In this document: positions 1 through 6,448 of the stretch, piece by piece | Layout of the letters: every line of letters begins with the position of its first letter | How positions within the stretch are numbered: the stretch's first letter is position 1 | From: an uncultured Chloroflexota bacterium | GTDB lineage: Bacteria > Chloroflexota > Limnocylindria > Limnocylindrales > Limnocylindraceae | DNA: 19,046 bases | Assembly (NCBI GenBank): GCA_903938075.1 | Contig: CAJABS010000173.1 | Coordinates: 1 to 19,046, forward strand | Direction: 5' to 3' | Translations under genes and position numbers: made by a program | The notes under the pieces: generated by a model | Seen by the model: only the letters and a program-made list of their open reading frames with translations | What the model was told of the DNA's origin: nothing | Databases searched by the model: none

Positions 1-173
1 CCCCAGAGCAAGAGCGAGGGCGCCTCGCCGCGCTCAATAAGTCGGCGCAGTGGCCCACCTGGACCTACCAAGGCCACCTGCCCCACCACCTCATCAAGGG
101 TCGATGGGCGCATCCGCGCGGCAAGGGGCTGCGCCGGTGCGAGGCCACCAAGGAGCGTTGCCTTCTCTTTCAT
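1..173 (-). CDS. rarA: Replication-associated recombination protein A (RarA/MgsA), N-terminal part, cut by window start
   Basis: Reading the minus strand from an ATG at 173 gives 57 codons that stay open to the window edge. The peptide has the family's N-terminal signature: PLAARMRP, then TLDEVVGQ, then GPGGPLRRLIERGEAPSLLLWG, where the Walker A loop would follow just outside the window. RarA is a AAA+ ATPase of the clamp-loader superfamily that acts at stalled replication forks. Only the region before the P-loop is visible, so the ATPase motifs cannot be checked. No Shine-Dalgarno precedes the ATG; GATGAT at 181-186 lies 7 nt upstream and could be the -10 of a leaderless transcript. It diverges from the helicase gene at 226 across 52 bp. 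Confidence 0.88.
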   Translation of the reverse strand, partial: MKEKATLLGGLAPAQPLAARMRPSTLDEVVGQVALVGPGGPLRRLIERGEAPSLLLW

Positions 174-180
174 TCCACTG

Positions 181-186
181 ATCATC
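181..186 (-). promoter_or_regulatory. Candidate -10 box of rarA
   Basis: GATGAT on the minus strand, 7 nt before the rarA ATG, matches TATAAT at four of six positions and has the spacing seen at other genes here. It is the weaker end of that pattern; no -35 is obvious. Confidence 0.33.
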
Positions 187-209
187 GCACCCTTCACGCC
201 GCTCTCGGG

Positions 210-215
210 TACGCT
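210..215 (+). promoter_or_regulatory. Candidate -10 box of the RhlE-type helicase gene
   Basis: TACGCT fits TANNNT and lies 10 nt before the ATG at 226, which would give a 5' leader of only a few bases. No Shine-Dalgarno is present in the stretch between them. Confidence 0.4.
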
Positions 216-225
216 TGCCCAACTG

Positions 226-1440
226 ATGCCCGATTTTTCTGAACTAGGACTTGCCCCCGAACTCCTACGAGCCGTCGCTGACGAGGGGTACACCGAACCG
301 ACCCCAATCCAGGCCCAGGCGATCCCGCACGTCCTTCAGGGCCGCGACCTTCTCGGCGCCGCCCAAACAGGAACGGGGAAGACTGCCGCCTTCGTGCTGC
401 CGATCTTGCAGCTACTCAAGCCGATGTCCTCTACTTCGCCAAGCCCTGCTCGCCATCCCGTCCGAGCGCTCGTGCTGACGCCAACGCGCGAACTCGCGGT
501 GCAAATCTCTGAAAGCGCTGCCACCTATGGGCGGCATCTGCCGCTGCGCAGCGGCGTCGTCTACGGCGGCGTGCCGATGCCACCACAGCAGAAGATGCTC
601 CTCGCCGGACTTGAGATTCTGATCGCAACGCCGGGCCGGCTCCTTGACCACGCGAACTCCAAGACGGTCAACCTTTCACAAGTGTCGATCCTGGTCCTCG
701 ATGAGGCCGACCGCATGCTCGACATGGGCTTCATGCCCGACCTCAAGCGCATCCTCGCCATGATTCCGAAGCAGCGCCAGAGCCTCCTCTTCTCGGCGAC
801 CTTCTCTGAGCCGATTCGCGCCTTGGCGCAGGACTTCCTGCGTGACCCAATCACCGTTGAGGTGGCGCGACGAAATCAGACAAACGAGAATGTTCGGCAG
901 GTGATCATGGCGGTCGACGATCGACGCCGACGACAGCTGCTCAGCGATCTCCTACGCACCAAGCCGTGGGAGCAGGCGCTCGTCTTCGTAAACCGCAAGG
1001 TTGAGGCGAATCGCCTCGGCGACTTCTTGCATCGCGACGGACACACCGTGGTAGAGATTCACGGAGACAAGGATCAGAAGCAGCGCAACCGTGCCCTTGC
1101 CGCGTTTAAGGCGGGCGAGGCGCGCGTGATGGTCGCCACCGATGTTGCGGCACGCGGTCTCGACATCGAGGCACTCCCTGCAGTGATCAACTACGAGCTC
1201 CCCTTCGACCCTGAGGATTACGTGCACCGCATCGGCCGCACCGGTCGCGCAGGCGCACTCGGCGAGGCAGTCAGTTTTGTTGCCCCCGACGAGATGGATA
1301 AGTTGAGCCTGGTGCGCAAGCTCACGAAGGCCGGACTCCACATGGAGATTCCGCTCGGCTACGAACCGATCCTGCTCGACTTCCCGCGCGACTTGATCGC
1401 CAAGGCGCAGATGATTCGCCTGCAGCGAGGTCGCCGCTAG
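226..1440 (+). CDS. rhlE: DEAD-box ATP-dependent RNA helicase, RhlE subfamily
   Basis: The 404-aa protein shows the helicase core motifs in order: F and Q motif (GYTEPTPIQ, about residues 21-29), Walker A (AQTGTGKTAAF, about 46-56), PTRELA, TPGRLLDH, Walker B (VLDEADRMLDMGF), SATFS, HGDK, VATDVAARGLDI and HRIGRTGRAG. The wording of several motifs (RMLDMGF, HGDK, YELPFDPEDYVHRIGRTGRAG) is typical of RhlE rather than CsdA or DbpA. It is expected to unwind short RNA duplexes in ribosome assembly or mRNA turnover. There is almost no C-terminal extension beyond the helicase core, so it lacks the basic tail of many RhlE proteins. Its TAG stop overlaps the stop of the convergent arsC in the tetranucleotide CTAG (1437-1440). 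The subfamily symbol is likely, not certain. Confidence 0.93.
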   Translation: MPDFSELGLAPELLRAVADEGYTEPTPIQAQAIPHVLQGRDLLGAAQTGTGKTAAFVLPILQLLKPMSSTSPSPARHPVRALVLTPTRELAVQISESAATYGRHLPLRSGVVYGGVPMPPQQKMLLAGLEILIATPGRLLDHANSKTVNLSQVSILVLDEADRMLDMGFMPDLKRILAMIPKQRQSLLFSATFSEPIRALAQDFLRDPITVEVARRNQTNENVRQVIMAVDDRRRRQLLSDLLRTKPWEQALVFVNRKVEANRLGDFLHRDGHTVVEIHGDKDQKQRNRALAAFKAGEARVMVATDVAARGLDIEALPAVINYELPFDPEDYVHRIGRTGRAGALGEAVSFVAPDEMDKLSLVRKLTKAGLHMEIPLGYEPILLDFPRDLIAKAQMIRLQRGRR

Positions 1441-1871
1441 CTCGTCGCTCCTGTCCCAACCTGGCGGATGAACTCCATGATGCGGATCTCTAGATCGTCG
1501 CGTACCTCGCGATACGCCTCAAGCTGACGCTCTTCACTCCCCCCAACCTTTGAGGGGTCTGGCAGCGACCAGTGCTCGCGCTGTCCACCATTCGGGAAGA
1601 TGGGGCAGGCATCGTTCGCTGCGTCGCAGACGGTAATCACGTAGTCGAACGTCTCGTCGAGGAACTGGTGGAGCGTCTTGCTGGTTTGAGCCGACGCATC
1701 AATTCCGATCTCGCTCAGCACGGTGAGGGCATGGGGGCGAACCAGCGTCGCCTCGGTACCGGCGCTCTCTACCTCGAAGGCGCTGCGGCCACGTGAGCGC
1801 AGCAGCGCCTCGGCGATCTGGGAGCGTGCACTGTTGTGGGTGCAGAGGAAAAGGACGCGTGTGCTGCTCAT
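1437..1871 (-). CDS. arsC: Arsenate reductase, thioredoxin-coupled ArsC type (LMW-PTP fold)
   Basis: The 144-aa protein has the P-loop CTHNSARS at residues 10-17 and two further cysteines, C82 and C89, in VCDAANDACP. This is the same C10/C82/C89 arrangement as in the well-studied staphylococcal ArsC, where the three cysteines relay a disulfide that thioredoxin reduces. The late DP pair in SLPDPS supplies the general acid. It reduces arsenate to arsenite in the cytoplasm. No efflux gene (arsB, acr3) or arsR lies beside it, so arsenite export must be encoded elsewhere. TAGAAT (1878-1883) lies 6 nt before the ATG without a Shine-Dalgarno, so the transcript is probably leaderless. It converges on the helicase gene and diverges from the hydrolase at 1930. 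Confidence 0.92.
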   Translation of the reverse strand: MSSTRVLFLCTHNSARSQIAEALLRSRGRSAFEVESAGTEATLVRPHALTVLSEIGIDASAQTSKTLHQFLDETFDYVITVCDAANDACPIFPNGGQREHWSLPDPSKVGGSEERQLEAYREVRDDLEIRIMEFIRQVGTGATS

Positions 1872-1877
1872 GGCTCC

Positions 1878-1883
1878 ATTCTA
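1878..1883 (-). promoter_or_regulatory. -10 box of arsC (leaderless)
   Basis: TAGAAT on the minus strand is a five-of-six match to TATAAT, 6 nt before the arsC ATG, placing the transcription start at or next to the A of the start codon. Confidence 0.6.
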
Positions 1884-1891
1884 GCGATGCA

Positions 1892-1909
1892 GATTACCGC
1901 CCGATTACC
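1892..1909 (+). promoter_or_regulatory. Tandem direct repeat, candidate operator (PHO-box-like geometry)
   Basis: GATTACC occurs twice (1892-1898 and 1903-1909) with an 11-bp period, one helical turn, between the divergent arsC and hydrolase genes. It overlaps the places where the -35 regions of both promoters should be. Two 7-bp half-sites at 11-bp spacing is the layout of PhoB/PhoP response-regulator sites; the actinobacterial half-site GTTCACC differs at two of seven bases. The repeat is seen directly; the regulator is a guess. Confidence 0.4.
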
Positions 1910-1916
1910 AGCACGC

Positions 1917-1922
1917 TATCCT
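1917..1922 (+). promoter_or_regulatory. -10 box of the alpha/beta hydrolase gene (leaderless)
   Basis: TATCCT lies 7 nt before the ATG at 1930. A weak -35, TTACCG at 1894-1899, sits 17 bp upstream and overlaps the first copy of the direct repeat. Confidence 0.6.
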
Positions 1923-1929
1923 CGTGGGC

Positions 1930-2925
1930 ATGAAGCGTCTGCGGCGGCTTTCAACCGTCCTCCTCTTTGTGCTGGCGGGCCTCACCACCCTCCCCTACCT
2001 CGTCGATGTGCCGAAGGGTGCCGATGTGGACCCCGCGACGCTCCTCGCAGTTGCCGCCGCCCCAGGCGCGCGCATCATCACCGCGGATGGGGTGCAAAGT
2101 GTTGTCGCCGAGGCGGGTGATCCGCAAGATCCTGCCCTGCTGCTCATTCACGGCTTTGGCGGGAGCACCTTCGGCTACCGCGATGTGATGGCGCCACTCG
2201 CCGCACGCGGGTGGCATGTGATTGCCATTGACCTTCCCGGGTTTGGCCTCTCCGAGAAGTCGTGGGGGCGCGACTACAGTCATAAGGCGCAGGCCACCTT
2301 CGCCCTCGCGGTCCTCGACCAAATGAACGTTGATCGCGCCGTACTCCTCGGGCACAGCATGGGCGGCAACGTGATCAGTTGGATGCTCGCCCTCGCACCA
2401 GAGCGCGTTGCTGGCCTCGCCTACATTGATGCCGCTGTCGCACAGCCGAAGAGTGGCGTCAGCAGCTCCCCATCGACCGCTGCTGCACTGCTCGACGTGC
2501 CGCCGATCAGGCGCATCGCACGCATTGTGATCCGCAACGCCTTCAGCCCCGCAACGTTCGGTGAACTGCTCTCCTCCGCCTTCGCCGTGAAGAGCGCCGT
2601 CACTCCGGACTTGGTCGCAGGCTACGCCGCATCATCACAGTTGCGCGATTGGGATCTGGCACTCCTCGGCATCGTTCGCGACGGCGCTAAAAATGCACTC
2701 CCGGCACCGATTGAAGATCTCACCGCGGCCGCTGGGTCACCGCCGACGTTGATCCTCTGGGGGCGAGACGACAGCTGGGTGCCACTAACGAGCGGCGAGG
2801 TACTCCGAGGAGACCTGCCAGAGGCAGCGTGGGTCGTGCTGCCAGGGATCGGCCATGTGCCGTTTGAAGAGGACGTGCCAGGGTTCATTGACGCTGTCGG
2901 CGGCTGGCTCGACACGCTGCGCTAA
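1930..2925 (+). CDS. Alpha/beta hydrolase with N-terminal membrane anchor or signal
   Basis: From ATG 1930 the protein has 331 residues. It opens with a basic stretch (MKRLRRL) and one hydrophobic segment (about residues 8-23), so it is probably anchored in or exported across the membrane. The alpha/beta-hydrolase fold follows: the HGFGG oxyanion motif, nucleophile S143 in GHSMGG, acid D281 in WGRDDSWVP, and H309 in GIGHVPFEE. All three catalytic residues are present. The substrate cannot be told; such enzymes are esterases, lipases or C-C hydrolases. A GTG at 1924 would add two residues, but the -10 box 7 nt before ATG 1930 favours the ATG. It shares its promoter region with arsC, which is the only functional hint. 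Confidence 0.85.
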   Translation: MKRLRRLSTVLLFVLAGLTTLPYLVDVPKGADVDPATLLAVAAAPGARIITADGVQSVVAEAGDPQDPALLLIHGFGGSTFGYRDVMAPLAARGWHVIAIDLPGFGLSEKSWGRDYSHKAQATFALAVLDQMNVDRAVLLGHSMGGNVISWMLALAPERVAGLAYIDAAVAQPKSGVSSSPSTAAALLDVPPIRRIARIVIRNAFSPATFGELLSSAFAVKSAVTPDLVAGYAASSQLRDWDLALLGIVRDGAKNALPAPIEDLTAAAGSPPTLILWGRDDSWVPLTSGEVLRGDLPEAAWVVLPGIGHVPFEEDVPGFIDAVGGWLDTLR

Positions 2926-2950
2926 TGGGCGCGTTTCGCACCGAGAGAGT

Positions 2951-3025
2951 TGGCTGGCGCGCTAGGATTCGAACCTAGGATCCCCTGCTCCAGAGGCAGG
3001 TGCCTTACCGCTTGGCCACGCGCCA
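2951..3025 (-). tRNA. tRNA-Gln, anticodon CUG
   Basis: The minus strand folds as a full cloverleaf: acceptor TGGCGCG/CGCGCCA, D-arm GCC..GGC, anticodon stem CCTGC/GCAGG with loop CTCTGGA (anticodon CTG), variable GGATC, T-arm CTAGG TTCGAAT CCTAG, discriminator G73 and an encoded CCA. The U1-A72 pair and G73 are glutamine identity features. Length is 75 nt including CCA. It reads CAG codons. Confidence 0.96.
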
Positions 3026-3034
3026 ACGGTGCCG

Positions 3035-3063
3035 ATCGTACCCCAGTGGCGCGCCACCGTCAG
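3035..3063 (-). promoter_or_regulatory. Promoter of tRNA-Gln
   Basis: On the minus strand CTGACG (3058-3063) and TACGAT (3035-3040) are separated by exactly 17 bp, with the tRNA 5' end 9 nt downstream of the -10. The spacer contains the perfect palindrome GTGGCGCGCCAC (3046-3057). Confidence 0.65.
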
Positions 3064-3083
3064 CCGACGCACGCATAAAGAGG

Positions 3084-3089
3084 CAAGAT
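3084..3089 (+). promoter_or_regulatory. Candidate -10 box of the GMC oxidoreductase gene
   Basis: CAAGAT lies 7 nt before the ATG at 3097, the spacing seen at other genes here, but it matches TATAAT at only three positions. There is no Shine-Dalgarno. Confidence 0.35.
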
Positions 3090-3096
3090 ATGCGGC

Positions 3097-5133
3097 ATGG
3101 CTACCGCTAAACGATCAGCACGCACGCCGTCTGCTTCGACCCCTGCGGGCATCTTCAGCGAATCTCAACGCCGTACCCTTGCCGCGCTGGCGGAGGGGTT
3201 CGTCGCTGGAGGAGGTGTGGCACGCGCCGCTGCCGCGGAGACGGCGATCGCCAAGGTGGTTGATCCTGCCCTCCACGGCCAGCTCCGGCTGGTGCTCAAC
3301 CTTCTCGATACCCGAATCGGCAGCCTGCTGATTGGCGGGCGCCTCGCGCGGTTCGGCACCTTAAAGGCGACGCAGCGAGACGAGTTCTTGCGCCGCTGGG
3401 TGCAACACCCCGTGCCGATGCTCCGCAGCGGCGCTGCCGTCTTCCGCAAACTCCTCTCGTTCATTGCCTACTCGGATGCCGATGAACCGGCCGATGCACT
3501 CGTGCGGACCCGCCTCAGCGGCCTGGGCTACAACCCAACTCCAAACGCAACCACGGCCAACGTCACAAAGATCACCGCCTTTGACCCAGGCTCTGCAGAG
3601 CGGATCGCCGTTGACGTTTTGGTGATCGGCTCAGGAGCTGGCGGTGGAAGCATTGCGCGCGACCTCTCCGCCGCGGGTCGCGAAGTGCTCGTTATTGAGG
3701 CGGGTGGCCTCTATACCGAGGAGACCTTCCCAACAAAGGAGCGCGATGCCTACGAGCGCCTCTATCTCGACTCAGGCTTCACCGCCACCGCGGATGCGCA
3801 TATCGCGATCCTTGCGGGCGGCACCGTTGGCGGCGGAACCACGGTGAACTGGATGACGGCGATTCCTATTCCTGAGCCGGTGCGCGAGGAGTGGGAGGGT
3901 GAACATGGTGTTACCGGCGCCAGCGGACGCGAGTTCGCCGGCGACCTCACCGCTGTACTGAAGGAGATCGGCGCAAAGGACTCTCAAGACGTGCCGCTGA
4001 AAGATGAGGCGATCATCCGCGGCGCAGAGAAGCTCGGCTGGAGTAGTGAGCGCATTCAGATGAACCGCGCCGAGTGCAGCGACTGTGGAACCTGCCCATT
4101 CGGCTGCAAGGTCGGGTCAAAGCAGTCCTCACTTCGGCTCCACTTGGCGCAGGCGGTTGCCAACGGCGCGCGCATCCTGCCCGACTGCAAGGCGGAGCGA
4201 CTCGTGTTTGAGAACGGCGCAGCAACCGGAGCGATTACCACCCTCGGCACGCGCGCAGGAACACCTCGAACGCTGGAGATTGTCGCCAAGACGGTCGTCG
4301 TCTCTGGTGGTGCACTCCGCACGCCGGTTCTCCTGCAGCGCAGCGGACTAACGCATCCGGCTATCGGCAAGAATCTTCGACTTCATCCGGTCAGCCTGGT
4401 TGCCGGCGTCTTTGATGAGCCGGTCGAGATGTGGCGCGGCACAATGCAAGCGGCGAAGAGCTCACGCTTTATTGATCCCGATGAGGAGCGCAACGGCTAC
4501 ATCATCGAGAGTGCCCCTGGCCACCCTGGCCTGCTCGCCCTCGGCATCCCGTGGAGTTCTCGTGCAGAGCATGAGCGCCTCATGAAGCTGGGCCGCTTCA
4601 TCGCACCCTTCTTGGCGATCGTGAAGGACGATGCTGGCGGCACCGTAACCACGAGCCGTGCCGGCTTTGCCGAGATCAACTACCGCACCACGCCACGAGA
4701 TGAGCGCGGACTGCGTCATGCGCTGCGATCAATGTCACGCATCGCCGAAGCCGCTGGAGCGAGCGAAATCATCGCCGCCGGTTCACCGCCAATGAGCTGG
4801 CGTCGGAGAGAGGGGACCGAGGCGCTCGAGGTCTACCTACGCCGGCTGCACCGCTTCGACTTTGCCCCTAACCGCGGAACCGTCTTCTCTGCGCACCAGA
4901 TGGGCACAGCGCGTATGGGCTCCGACGCGCGGGATCACGTTTGTGACCCGTGGGGCCGCGTTCGCTCTACGGCGCGACCGCGCCCAAGCGATCCGCATGG
5001 CGGGCTGATCAAGAACCTCTACATTGCCGACGGTTCGCTCTTCCCAACCGCACTCGGCGTGAATCCGATGGTCACGATCTTGGCTGTCGCGAAGCGCGTC
5101 TCGCGTGCGATCATCGCCGACACGCGCGCCTAG
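3097..5133 (+). CDS. GMC-family FAD oxidoreductase, long-chain alcohol oxidase-like
   Basis: The 678-aa protein has a roughly 170-residue N-terminal alpha-helical region, then an FAD-binding Rossmann motif (VIGSGAGGGSIARDL, about residues 176-190) with VIEAGG at the second strand. A GGGTTVNWM flavin-contact region follows, then a substrate domain, and the C-terminal GMC signature HQMGTARMG with DGSLFPTALGVNPMVTI, which carries the catalytic His and Asn. Layout and length match fatty-alcohol oxidases more than glucose or choline oxidases. A cysteine cluster C327-x2-C330-x2-C333-x3-C337 followed by GSKQS sits mid-protein, as in an iron-sulfur binding loop. It probably oxidises a hydrophobic alcohol to the aldehyde, possibly passing electrons to a carrier rather than oxygen. 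It stands alone between two tRNA genes; no cytochrome or aldehyde dehydrogenase is adjacent. Substrate is not determinable. Confidence 0.88.
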   Translation: MATAKRSARTPSASTPAGIFSESQRRTLAALAEGFVAGGGVARAAAAETAIAKVVDPALHGQLRLVLNLLDTRIGSLLIGGRLARFGTLKATQRDEFLRRWVQHPVPMLRSGAAVFRKLLSFIAYSDADEPADALVRTRLSGLGYNPTPNATTANVTKITAFDPGSAERIAVDVLVIGSGAGGGSIARDLSAAGREVLVIEAGGLYTEETFPTKERDAYERLYLDSGFTATADAHIAILAGGTVGGGTTVNWMTAIPIPEPVREEWEGEHGVTGASGREFAGDLTAVLKEIGAKDSQDVPLKDEAIIRGAEKLGWSSERIQMNRAECSDCGTCPFGCKVGSKQSSLRLHLAQAVANGARILPDCKAERLVFENGAATGAITTLGTRAGTPRTLEIVAKTVVVSGGALRTPVLLQRSGLTHPAIGKNLRLHPVSLVAGVFDEPVEMWRGTMQAAKSSRFIDPDEERNGYIIESAPGHPGLLALGIPWSSRAEHERLMKLGRFIAPFLAIVKDDAGGTVTTSRAGFAEINYRTTPRDERGLRHALRSMSRIAEAAGASEIIAAGSPPMSWRRREGTEALEVYLRRLHRFDFAPNRGTVFSAHQMGTARMGSDARDHVCDPWGRVRSTARPRPSDPHGGLIKNLYIADGSLFPTALGVNPMVTILAVAKRVSRAIIADTRA

Positions 5134-5148
5134 GCGCTATCAAGGAGT

Positions 5149-5224
5149 TGGAGCGGGAGACGAGGCTCGAACTCGCGACATCTTGCTTGGAAGGCAAGTG
5201 CTCTACCAACTGAGCTACTCCCGC
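5149..5224 (-). tRNA. tRNA-Gly, anticodon UCC
   Basis: The minus strand folds as a 76-nt cloverleaf: acceptor GCGGGAG/CTCCCGC, D-arm GCTC AGTTGGTA GAGC, anticodon stem CTTGC/GCAAG with loop CTTCCAA (anticodon TCC), variable ATGTC, T-arm GCGAG/CTCGT closing on TTCGAGC, discriminator U73 and an encoded CCA. It reads GGA and GGG codons. Its 3' end is 15 bp from the end of the convergent GMC gene. Confidence 0.97.
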
Positions 5225-5233
5225 GCGAAAGAC

Positions 5234-5239
5234 ACAATA
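5234..5239 (-). promoter_or_regulatory. -10 box of tRNA-Gly
   Basis: TATTGT on the minus strand lies 9 nt before the mature tRNA 5' end. No clear -35 is visible. The same few bases may serve the divergent small gene at 5253 (CACAAT, 5233-5238, on the plus strand). Confidence 0.5.
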
Positions 5240-5252
5240 GCAAGGAGGCGGC

Positions 5253-5471
5253 ATGCAGGGTTACGGTGAGCGTGAAGGGGTCTGGATTGGGCTCCTCATC
5301 GGCGGTGTTGCGCTTGGGCTTCTGCTCGCCCTCCTGTTGACCGCCGTTAGCCTCGCCGACTGCGATCAGCGCTACGGCGCAATTGAACGTTGGAACGCTG
5401 ACCCCGGCCCACGCTATCAAGACGTCTACCCAGCGGAGTTTGCGGCGTGGGTGCGGGAGTGTCGCGACTAG
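5253..5471 (+). CDS. Small single-pass membrane protein, unknown function
   Basis: A 72-aa product with one long hydrophobic segment (about residues 10-34) and a polar C-terminal tail of about 35 residues that holds the only cysteines, C37 just after the membrane segment and C70 near the end. A strong Shine-Dalgarno (AAGGAGG, 5242-5248) sits 4 nt before the ATG, unusual in this window, where most genes lack one. If the tail faces outward the two cysteines could form a disulfide. The gene starts 28 bp from the divergent tRNA-Gly, and its stop overlaps the stop of htpX in CTAG (5468-5471). I do not recognise a family. The strong ribosome site and the hydrophobic/polar division argue it is real. 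Confidence 0.65.
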   Translation: MQGYGEREGVWIGLLIGGVALGLLLALLLTAVSLADCDQRYGAIERWNADPGPRYQDVYPAEFAAWVRECRD

Positions 5472-6430
5472 GCCTCGCTGACCGCCTCCAGCGGCTTCGC
5501 ACGGCGCAGGGCACGCAGGCGGTTGATTCGATCAACGAGTGGTGGGTGCGTAGCTAAGAAACCAGCCGACCGCTCTTCAAAGTGCTTCACCGGATTAATG
5601 ATGTACATGTGCGCGGTGGCCTTGGTCGCGACCTCAAGGACCTCCTTGTCCCCCGCCAGCTTCGCGAGCGCGCGCTCTAGCCCAGCAGGATTACGGGTGA
5701 GCTCTACCCCAGATGCGTCAGCCAAGTATTCGCGTTGACGCGAGACGGCGAGCTGCACCAGCCGTGCGGCAATCGGTGCAAGGATGGCCAGAACGATGGT
5801 TAGGATGATGAAGATCACCTGGATCGCGCCGCCCCCGTTGCGATCGTTATCGCGCTGACGCCCGCCACCCCAGAAGGCCCAGCGAATCACGAGATCGCTG
5901 AGCAGTGCGAGTGACCCGACGAGCGCCGCGACGAGTAGCCCGTAGCGAATATCAAAGTTGCGCACATGCGAGAGCTCGTGGGCGATCACGCCGCTCATCT
6001 CTTCGCGGTCGAGCGCGTGCATAAGCCCTTGGGTCACGGCGATGCTGGCATGCTCTGGATCACGCCCCGTGGCAAATGCGTTGAGCGCCGTGTCATCGAT
6101 GGTGTACACCTTCGGCTTCGGCATGTTCGCAGCAAGACAGAGCTCGCTCACGATGTTGTCGAGTTCACGCTCCTCGCGGCCGGCCGAAGGGTCAAGCTCT
6201 TTTGCGCCAGCCGCAGCAAGGACCGCCTTGTCGCCACTGAAATATGCGCCGAGTGTCAAGAGGAACCCCACGACAAACGCCCCAAGGGCGAAGGGAATCC
6301 CACCGTCAACAGTTCCACTGAGTGCGATCCCTGCGCTCGCCCCGAAGGCGGCGAGAATCGCCACCACAATCAAGACGAGAAGGAGTGACTTCCGTCGATT
6401 CTCCGCCGCAAGGTCGTAGAAGGTAGCCAT
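5468..6430 (-). CDS. htpX: HtpX-type membrane zinc metalloprotease (M48B)
   Basis: The 320-aa protein has two N-terminal membrane segments (about residues 15-38 and 45-65). The zinc-binding HELSH motif is at 151-155 in VIAHELSHVRNFD, two further hydrophobic segments follow (about 163-185 and 202-225), and SRQREYLADASGVELT supplies the third zinc ligand. These are the hallmarks of HtpX, which cleaves misfolded integral membrane proteins at the cytoplasmic face. All catalytic residues are present. The gene lies 18 nt behind lemA on the same strand without a convincing promoter or Shine-Dalgarno, so it is probably cotranscribed. A lemA-htpX pairing is a common arrangement. Confidence 0.93.
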   Translation of the reverse strand: MATFYDLAAENRRKSLLLVLIVVAILAAFGASAGIALSGTVDGGIPFALGAFVVGFLLTLGAYFSGDKAVLAAAGAKELDPSAGREERELDNIVSELCLAANMPKPKVYTIDDTALNAFATGRDPEHASIAVTQGLMHALDREEMSGVIAHELSHVRNFDIRYGLLVAALVGSLALLSDLVIRWAFWGGGRQRDNDRNGGGAIQVIFIILTIVLAILAPIAARLVQLAVSRQREYLADASGVELTRNPAGLERALAKLAGDKEVLEVATKATAHMYIINPVKHFEERSAGFLATHPPLVDRINRLRALRRAKPLEAVSEA

Positions 6431-6448
6431 CGCGTCGACTCGAGCCGA

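Noticed and set aside
1437..1871. Low-molecular-weight protein tyrosine phosphatase as the identity of the 144-aa gene
   Set aside because: C82 and C89, in addition to the P-loop cysteine C10, fit the arsenate reductase disulfide relay, which plain phosphatases lack.
5126..5137. Palindrome GCGCCTAGGCGC at the end of the GMC gene
   Set aside because: Only 4 bp of stem remain once a loop is allowed and there is no T-tract; it overlaps the stop codon and is probably chance.
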